7,476 nucleotides of DNA from Planctomycetota bacterium (GTDB taxonomy: Bacteria; Planctomycetota; SZUA-567; JAFGNG01): assembly GCA_016927125.1 (NCBI GenBank), contig JAFGNG010000024.1, forward strand, positions 1 through 7,476, read 5' to 3'. The translations under genes and the position numbers were made by a program. The notes beneath the pieces are model-generated. The model was not told the DNA's origin, made no database searches, and worked only from the letters and a program-made list of their open reading frames with translations. Below, piece by piece: positions 1-4,151 of the stretch. The first letter of the stretch is position 1; each line of letters begins with the position of its first letter.

Positions 1-225
1 CTTCACCGCTTGCGGGAAGAACAGGGGATTGAGGCGGTCATAGTCCCGGACCGAGTAGAGGCTGCCGGATTCACCGGGGAATTGCACGGGATTCAGAAAC
101 AGCCAGTTATACCCCATTCCGGCCGCGCGTTCGACATGCTGCGGCCAGTTGGTAACTTCCCCCCCGAGCGGCGGAAAAAGGTTATAGATAAAGGGCACTT
201 GCTTGGGATCGACGGGGCTTGGCAT
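1..225 (-). CDS. GH13 alpha-amylase family protein, N-terminal part (cut by window edge)
   Basis: The first 75 codons of a minus-strand gene are visible; the frame stays open to base 1. The visible protein begins MPSPVDPKQVPFIYNLFPPL and continues with NWPQHVERAAGMGYNWLFLNP, then GSLYSVRDYDRLNPLF. This is the pattern of the first two strands of a GH13 TIM barrel: NLFP on strand 1, MGYNWLFLNP on strand 2, then the YSVRDY segment that precedes the catalytic part. It most resembles bacterial amylase or maltosyltransferase (GlgE-like) proteins that act on alpha-glucans, but the catalytic Asp, Glu and Asp lie outside the window, so substrate and reaction are unknown. The ATG at 225 is preferred because GGAAGGAG sits about 8 bases before it. 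An in-frame ATG at 300 would add 25 residues rich in Gln and Glu but has no clear ribosome site. No signal peptide is seen, so it is probably cytoplasmic. The family call is fairly secure, the exact enzyme is not. Confidence 0.75.
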   Translation of the reverse strand, partial: MPSPVDPKQVPFIYNLFPPLGGEVTNWPQHVERAAGMGYNWLFLNPVQFPGESGSLYSVRDYDRLNPLFFPQAVK

Positions 226-398
226 TTCTCGGGCTCCTTCCCTGATTTGTTGTTGTTCTCTGTCGAGGTTGTCAGTCATCCAGGTAACCGGGCTTTCCAT
301 AGCCCAGAGTATTTATAATCTTAATCGCGGGGTTTTAATCAAGGAAATACTGGCTTATCTATGGTTTGAATTTCGTCTCTCAGCCCCTCCCCTCCGTC

Positions 399-442
399 TC
401 CTCCCGCAGGGAGGGGAAGCTCTCTCTCCCCTGGGGAGAGGG
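399..442. repeat. GC-rich double-hairpin intergenic repeat (REP-like)
   Basis: Two adjacent inverted repeats lie just downstream of the tadA stop. One is CCTCCC (400-405), loop GCA, GGGAGG (409-414). The other is CTCTCCCC (424-431), T, GGGGAGAG (433-440), extendable to 422-442. Read on the minus strand the element includes CCAACCCTCTCCCCAGGGG, which translates to the TPTLSPGERE string that turns up as spurious short ORFs in many bacterial genomes. I recognise that pattern as a dispersed, probably palindromic intergenic repeat. It may act as a transcript 3' end or stabilise the tadA message. No T-run follows, so it is not a classic intrinsic terminator. Copy number cannot be seen from one window. 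Confidence 0.65.
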
Positions 443-456
443 TTGGGGTGAGGGAA

Positions 457-975
457 TCAACTATTGGTTGAATTCTTCTTTTCCCGGCGGCGTTCATCGA
501 AAAAAGCGGTGAGAATAGCGCTGCAGTCGTCCGCGCGCAGCCCTTCCTGCACCTGGACGCTGTGGTTAAGTTGTTCGCAGGCGAGAATATCCAGCACCGA
601 GCCGCAGGCCCCGGCCTTGGGGTCGCGTGCTCCGAAGACCAGGCGTTCGATCCGCGCCAGGATAATCGCCCCGGCGCACATGGCGCAGGGTTCCAGGGTG
701 ACAAAGAGGGTAGCGCCCTCCAGCCGCCAGCTCTCCATGGCGGCGGCGGCCTGGGTGATGGCGAGGATCTCGGCGTGGGCGGTGGGATCTTGCAAGGTTT
801 CGCGTTGGTTGTGCGCAGCGGCGATTACCTCGCTGCCGACCGCGATTACTGCTCCGACCGGAACCTCACCCGCGGCAAAAGCCTCCTGTGCCTGCGCCAG
901 GGCGCGCCCCATCATAATGTCATCAAGATTACCGAGCAGATCCGGCGAGCTGAATTCGAGTTCGTCGTTATTCAT
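457..975 (-). CDS. tadA: tRNA-specific adenosine deaminase TadA
   Basis: 172 residues, CDA-fold zinc deaminase that converts A34 to inosine in the anticodon of tRNA-Arg(ACG), a cytoplasmic and normally essential step for reading CGN codons. The zinc-site signature is complete: HAE at 67-69 (His67 ligand, Glu69 proton shuttle) and PCAMC at 96-100 (Cys97 and Cys100 ligands). The segments GEVPVGAVI (37-45), DPTAHAEILAI, TLFVTLEPCAMCAGAI and LVFGARDPKAGACGS are typical of TadA rather than of cytidine or guanine deaminases. The protein has about 18 extra N-terminal residues before the usual start of the fold (MGRALAQAQEAF). The start at 975 is kept because AGGA lies 10 bases upstream; an internal ATG pair at residues 21-22 is the alternative. 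It is 6 bases downstream of the preceding membrane gene, so it is almost certainly co-transcribed with it. An Arg-rich tail (ERRREKKN) ends the protein. Confidence 0.95.
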   Translation of the reverse strand: MNNDELEFSSPDLLGNLDDIMMGRALAQAQEAFAAGEVPVGAVIAVGSEVIAAAHNQRETLQDPTAHAEILAITQAAAAMESWRLEGATLFVTLEPCAMCAGAIILARIERLVFGARDPKAGACGSVLDILACEQLNHSVQVQEGLRADDCSAILTAFFDERRREKKNSTNS

Positions 976-981
976 CTGAAG

Positions 982-1539
982 TTAGTCCTGTTGTAATTCC
1001 AAAGATTCTTGATTGTCTTCATTTTGTTTTTGTTTCCAAGGTTTTTCACGCAGCCAATTCCCCCAGCCGTTACCGATGGTAAGAATAAAAGCAAAACAAC
1101 TGCATATAAGGATAGCAAATGATCCCCCCATCAATACCTTCAATAATGGGCAATTATAGATACTGATATCGTCGATTACAGCAAGGGCCACAGCCGGATC
1201 TAACTCCATTAATTTATTAGAAACATAATAAAGAAATAAATATGCTAGGCCTAAAGGAAATGAAAGAATGATAACTATTAATAGAAATATTCTCGCGCTC
1301 TTGGTCACTTGCCATTTATTTAAAATCAAGCCAAACAAAAAAAACTGGATGGCAAAAACAATTCCTGGAATCCACAAACTTTGATTTATTATTTTAGACA
1401 AGGGGAAAAAACTAACATACGAAGCTAAGGGGATGTAAATAATTTCGATTAAAACCACTGAGCCAATAGATACGATGAGCATCGTTTTGGGAGAAAATCT
1501 GGAAACCGCATTATAGAACAAGCCATTCTGCACCGCCAT
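982..1539 (-). CDS. Four-helix membrane protein of unknown function (copy 2 of tandem pair)
   Basis: About 185 residues; I do not recognise a family. Four hydrophobic segments are visible, at roughly residues 20-42, 56-75, 84-106 and 134-156, so it should be an integral inner-membrane protein. The loop between helices 3 and 4 is the longest (about 27 residues, KLMELDPAVALAVIDD). The C-terminal tail is polar and Gln/Glu-rich (GNGWGNWLREKPWKQKQ onward). Start: ATG at 1539 is preferred over the adjacent GTG at 1542, because GGTGGAG then sits 7 bases upstream. The ATG overlaps the stop of the upstream gene as TGATG, implying translational coupling. Base composition is strikingly AT-rich (parts near 1201-1260 under 30% GC by eye), unlike tadA just after it. 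Size, topology, tail motif and leader match the upstream neighbour, suggesting an old duplication. Co-transcription with a phosphatase-like gene hints at a signalling or envelope role, but this is only inference. Confidence 0.75.
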   Translation of the reverse strand: MAVQNGLFYNAVSRFSPKTMLIVSIGSVVLIEIIYIPLASYVSFFPLSKIINQSLWIPGIVFAIQFFLFGLILNKWQVTKSARIFLLIVIILSFPLGLAYLFLYYVSNKLMELDPAVALAVIDDISIYNCPLLKVLMGGSFAILICSCFAFILTIGNGWGNWLREKPWKQKQNEDNQESLELQQD

Positions 1540-1585
1540 CACACGGCTCCACCTGGAAGATTATTATCTGACCCCCTGGCGGATG
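1533..1585 (-). repeat. Duplicated gene leader, copy A
   Basis: This stretch and 2099-2154 are diverged direct repeats. Read on the minus strand both contain, in order, CATCCGCC, GGG, TCAGATAATAA, a purine ribosome site with GGA, and CCGTGTGATGGCGG including the ATG. Copy A lacks about 4 bases between TAATAA and the ribosome site. Here the repeat is inside the 3' coding end of one membrane gene as well as being the leader of the next. Confidence 0.75.
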
Positions 1586-2105
1586 AGCTAGGTTGTGACG
1601 TCTCTTCAGTTTGATTTTGCTGCCACAGTTTATTGCGCCATAGATATATCCAGCCATTGACGCCAGCTAACGCCGCAAAGAGGCCCGCGCCTCCCATCAA
1701 GATGAGCATGGGAAAAAGATAGATTCTTTCAAATTCTTCCCAGCGGACATTCTTCCAATAATATAGATCTATTCTATCCAGCAGGTCGACATAATAAATA
1801 TTATACAGGATCAGCAAGACGAAGAGAAACAACCAGGCCGCCGCGGCATAGAAGAAGCAATTTGCCACCCGCAGAGGCCAGGAAATTCTGAATGATATCC
1901 CCATCATCACAAAAAGCATTATGAAGATGATTAGGGCAATGGCAGAACCATCCATCAGGGAGCGCTTGACCAGGCGCTGATCCTTGAATACCAAAACTAA
2001 AAACACCGTCAACCCAATTAAGAACGGGATGATGAACGCTACATAAAGTTTTTGTTTGAAAGACAATTGTGGATAAACTTTTTTATTAGAATTAGATCCC
2101 GCCAT
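1539..2105 (-). CDS. Four-helix membrane protein of unknown function (copy 1 of tandem pair)
   Basis: About 188 residues, family not recognised. Hydrophobic segments lie at roughly residues 20-41, 54-72, 82-104 and 130-155, with a Lys-rich N-terminus (SNSNKKVYPQLSFKQK) and a polar tail. An amphipathic, charged stretch with many Tyr, Asp and Arg residues (YYVDLLDRIDLYYWKN) separates helices 3 and 4. The end of helix 4 and the tail (LMGG, then NGW, LWRNKLWQQNQ) mirror LMGG, NGW, WLREKPWKQKQ in the downstream gene, so the two are probably paralogues. Start: ATG at 2105 is chosen over GTG at 2108 because GGGGGAA lies 7 bases before it. The last 14 or so residues (ARGSDNNLPGGAV) are encoded by DNA matching the untranslated leader before this same gene, so the tail appears to be read-through of a duplicated leader. 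It follows the phosphatase-like gene by about 51 bases. Confidence 0.75.
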   Translation of the reverse strand: MAGSNSNKKVYPQLSFKQKLYVAFIIPFLIGLTVFLVLVFKDQRLVKRSLMDGSAIALIIFIMLFVMMGISFRISWPLRVANCFFYAAAAWLFLFVLLILYNIYYVDLLDRIDLYYWKNVRWEEFERIYLFPMLILMGGAGLFAALAGVNGWIYLWRNKLWQQNQTEETSQPSSSARGSDNNLPGGAV

Positions 2106-2154
2106 CACACGGTTCCCCCAATTAAGTTATTATTATCTGAGGCCCGGGCGGATG
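2099..2154 (-). repeat. Duplicated gene leader, copy B
   Basis: This is the second copy of the leader described for 1533-1585. It lies between the stop of the phosphatase-like gene (2157-2159) and the ATG at 2105, so here it is untranslated. It carries the GGGGGAA ribosome site. The shared blocks are TCAGATAATAA and CCGTGTGATGGCGG. Confidence 0.75.
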
Positions 2155-2156
2155 GG

Positions 2157-3563
2157 TCAGGAGGTAGTCCGGAGCCGCTCCACCGAGAGGAAGGTGATGT
2201 CATCATCGGTGAGGTGGGTGCCAAGGTGGTCTATCAGGCATTGGTAGAGATGCTCGGCCACGGGGTGATCCTTCAGCATGCCCTGGAGGATGCAGTTATC
2301 AAAATCCCTTTGCTCAACGTGCTGGCCTACCTTGGCCAGGCACCGGGTAAGGTCGCCGGTATGCATCAAGAGCGCCCCGCCGGGCTGGATTATCCCCTTC
2401 TCTTCCATGAACCAGCGATCCGCCATCACGCCGATCGGGGTGGTATTCTCCACCTCCATCCATTGCACTGAGTGCTTCTGGGGTTGCACCATGCAAAGGT
2501 GCGCATTGCCGGCTCCAGAGTAGGTAACCTCGCCAGTGGTGGTGTTGAGGATCGCAATCGTCATGTTGGTCAGGAAGCCGCAGCGGACCTCTTCCACCAT
2601 CAAGTAATTCAGCCGCGACAGGGTCTGGCTCACCCCCGAGTCAACGGCAAGGATGCCGCGCATCTCGCTGATGGTACGCGCCATATGGAAGGCCGTGTCC
2701 AGGCCGTGGCCCGAGGTTTCGCCAACGATAAAGGCGTAGCGCTTCTCCGGCATTTCGATAATGTCATAAAAATCACCGCCCATATCCAGCGAGGTGTTGC
2801 GGTGCGCTGCCACCCGGTAGCCTTCGAACTCCGGCAGCCGGTGCGGGGTGAAGTGCTGCTGGATAGTATGCGCGAACTGCAAAGCCCGCTCCATCCGCTC
2901 GCGCGCCATGATATCCTCGCGGGGCATGCTGGGGTGCGAAGCCAGCGCCACCTGCGCCGAAATAGCTTCCATCAACGCACGGTGGGCATGCGAGAACTTG
3001 TGGGTTTTCTTCTTGGAGCTGGCGGTGATCACCCCGACACAGATATCGCGATAAAAGATGGGGGTGTAGATAGCCTGGGTGAAGGCGGTTTCGTCAAAAT
3101 TGTTACGGCAGATCAAGGCGGGCTCATGTTGAAAAAGTTCATAGCCGCCGGAGCGGTTCAGTGCTTCAATGCCGTTGTCGTGGGGTAAAGCATACGGGGT
3201 GATGCTCTCCCGGCTGAGTCCGTAGACTGCCAATGGCACCAACTGGGAATAGGTGTTTTCCAGCATGAAGATTGCGATCGTGTCTGCTGAAATTTCCGAG
3301 GCAATCAGCGCCAGGCAACTGGTCAGGGTCTGGCCAAGCGGTTCGCCCAGGGCAAGGACTGCGGATACCCTCGCCAAAACCTCACCATTGATCACCTTTT
3401 TATCGCTGATATCGGGATCTGAAATTTCTAACAGCCGGTTGATTTTTTCCCGGGCCTCTTCAGATCCTTGTTCTTTTGTGATTCTACTGCTGGATCGCTT
3501 CGCCACTTTAGTGGTACTGCGTTTTTTCACCTGCGTGGTCCGGCGTGTGGTCTTGGCAGCCAT
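2157..3563 (-). CDS. GAF domain plus SpoIIE/PP2C-type phosphatase-like protein
   Basis: 468 residues, no signal peptide or membrane helix, so cytoplasmic. Order: a Lys/Arg/Thr/Ser-rich tail (1-30), a linker helix (35-60), a GAF-type sensor domain (about 60-205, including the ADTIAIFMLE and YTPIFYRDICVGVITAS strands), a short helical linker (ERMERALQFAHTIQQHFTP, 222-240), and a SpoIIE/RsbU-type PPM phosphatase domain (about 240-465). Family members dephosphorylate Ser/Thr on anti-anti-sigma (STAS) proteins in partner-switching control. Motifs seen are MGGDFYD (261-267), GETSGHG (281-287) where the family usually has GDVSGHG, HTGDLTR (401-407) where TDGLTE is usual, and DDDITFLSV (453-461). The first and last metal-binding regions look intact; the two middle ones are altered, so activity is uncertain. 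Start at 3563 is supported by GGGAGGGG about 10-12 bases upstream. No STAS or anti-sigma kinase gene is in the window. It is the first gene of the leftward operon. Confidence 0.88.
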   Translation of the reverse strand: MAAKTTRRTTQVKKRSTTKVAKRSSSRITKEQGSEEAREKINRLLEISDPDISDKKVINGEVLARVSAVLALGEPLGQTLTSCLALIASEISADTIAIFMLENTYSQLVPLAVYGLSRESITPYALPHDNGIEALNRSGGYELFQHEPALICRNNFDETAFTQAIYTPIFYRDICVGVITASSKKKTHKFSHAHRALMEAISAQVALASHPSMPREDIMARERMERALQFAHTIQQHFTPHRLPEFEGYRVAAHRNTSLDMGGDFYDIIEMPEKRYAFIVGETSGHGLDTAFHMARTISEMRGILAVDSGVSQTLSRLNYLMVEEVRCGFLTNMTIAILNTTTGEVTYSGAGNAHLCMVQPQKHSVQWMEVENTTPIGVMADRWFMEEKGIIQPGGALLMHTGDLTRCLAKVGQHVEQRDFDNCILQGMLKDHPVAEHLYQCLIDHLGTHLTDDDITFLSVERLRTTS

Positions 3564-3655
3564 TATCTATCTACCCCTCCCCCAAAATTTGAACGTATAA
3601 GGGTTAATTCGTATACAAATCTCCCCGACAAAGTTACTTTGACAAAAAACAAATT

Positions 3656-3685
3656 AGGACAGATTAAAACTGCCTCAATTATAAT
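3656..3685 (+). promoter_or_regulatory. Candidate rightward promoter with consensus -10
   Basis: AGGACA (3656-3661) is followed after 18 bases by a perfect TATAAT (3680-3685) on the plus strand. It would transcribe toward the mini-ORF at 3878 and argS. A TTGACA also occurs at 3639-3644 with a poor partner. Evidence is the motif only. Confidence 0.3.
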
Positions 3686-3719
3686 GTCTGCCCTTTTTAC
3701 CCCCAGAAATTATAATTAA

Positions 3720-3747
3720 TCTATAAATTATTAAAAAACCTTGTAAA
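3720..3747 (-). promoter_or_regulatory. Candidate promoter for the leftward phosphatase operon
   Basis: On the minus strand TTTACA (3747-3742) is followed after 16 bases by TATAGA (3725-3720), a moderate sigma70-like pair in AT-rich DNA. Transcription would start near 3713, leaving a leader of about 150 bases before the ATG at 3563. Such matches arise easily by chance in AT-rich DNA, so this is weak. Confidence 0.25.
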
Positions 3748-3861
3748 TTAAACAAATTAATATGTTACAAACCTTTTTCTTCTCTTAATTGAATAAAAGA
3801 AGATTGCCTAAAAATGGCTAAAACTCGCATCTCTAATATACGCTATAAGTTGGCGAATGTC

Positions 3862-3868
3862 AAGGAGG
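3862..3868 (+). promoter_or_regulatory. Near-perfect Shine-Dalgarno sequence of the 22-codon mini-ORF
   Basis: AAGGAGG at 3862-3868, continuing as TTGATC, is almost the full complement of the 16S rRNA 3' end (AAGGAGGTGATC). It sits 9 bases before the ATG at 3878, an ideal spacing. It is the best ribosome site in the window and lies in otherwise non-coding AT-rich DNA. Confidence 0.55.
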
Positions 3869-3877
3869 TTGATCATT

Positions 3878-3946
3878 ATGAAGATGTTAAGCGCTTATAT
3901 AACCCCGGTGGTGAAGATTATTGGAATAATAATTAATTTCTTCTAA
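3878..3946 (+). CDS. Possible small hydrophobic peptide, 22 residues
   Basis: A 22-codon ORF starts MKMLSAYITP and continues VVKIIGIIINFF before a TAA stop. It is supported mainly by the excellent Shine-Dalgarno sequence ahead of it. The peptide carries two lysines (2 and 13), no acidic residues, and an Ile/Val/Phe-rich C-terminal half. It could be a single membrane-inserting or amphipathic helix, of the sort seen in type I toxins or small membrane proteins. It is not Arg-rich, so it is not an obvious attenuation peptide for argS, which begins about 205 bases further on. A second overlapping frame (3814-3936, 40 codons, starting MAKTRISNIRYKL and ending GGEDYWNNN) covers the same DNA but has only a weak ribosome site. 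No family is recognised, and chance remains possible. Confidence 0.4.
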   Translation: MKMLSAYITPVVKIIGIIINFF

Positions 3947-4016
3947 AATTTTACTGCGCCACGAGTTGTAATTACGGTAATTGGTTGAAAGGGGGATTTT
4001 GACCGCAATAAATCAC

Positions 4017-4045
4017 TTGACAGAAGCCCCAATATTATTTAGGGT
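4017..4045 (+). promoter_or_regulatory. Candidate argS promoter
   Basis: A perfect TTGACA (4017-4022) is followed after 17 bases by TAGGGT (4040-4045), a poor -10 matching at three of six positions. The predicted start is near 4052, giving a leader of about 100 bases to the argS ATG. The exact -35 and spacing are in its favour, the weak -10 against it. Confidence 0.35.
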
Positions 4046-4151
4046 TTACGTCTTAATTTCTAACTTGCCTCCAGATGTTGCTGAAGGTAAGATCTCCATT
4101 GGGGGGATTAAGTTTATTTATGGTTTTATTTTTAACATTTTGGATTGATTT

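Larger units (their letters stand above)
3564..4151. other. AT-rich divergent intergenic region
   Basis: These 588 bases separate the leftward phosphatase operon from argS. They are far richer in A and T than the flanking genes. Apart from the candidate promoters, the mini-ORF and its Shine-Dalgarno sequence, there is a spaced dyad TTGTAA (3741-3746) and TTACAA (3765-3770) overlapping the candidate leftward promoter, which could be an operator. A frame without an ATG runs from 3981 to 4148. No tRNA, riboswitch or T-box pattern was recognised. Confidence 0.6.

Noticed and set aside
10..318. 102-codon plus-strand frame at the left edge
   Set aside because: The opposite strand encodes a clear GH13 N-terminus with a good ribosome site, so this is its shadow.
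464..979. 171-codon plus-strand frame over tadA
   Set aside because: Antisense to TadA with its complete zinc motifs; Ser/Ala/Arg-rich translation typical of a shadow frame.
2106..2108. GTG start one codon before the ATG of the membrane gene (likewise 1540-1542)
   Set aside because: The ribosome sites are only 4 bases from the GTG but 7 from the ATG, so the ATG is preferred in both copies.
2472..3188. 238-codon plus-strand frame over the phosphatase-like gene
   Set aside because: Antisense to the conserved GAF and SpoIIE region and without a recognisable domain.
3947..4151. T-box or arginine attenuator ahead of argS
   Set aside because: No T-box core sequence, no terminator hairpin with T-run and no Arg-rich leader peptide was seen.
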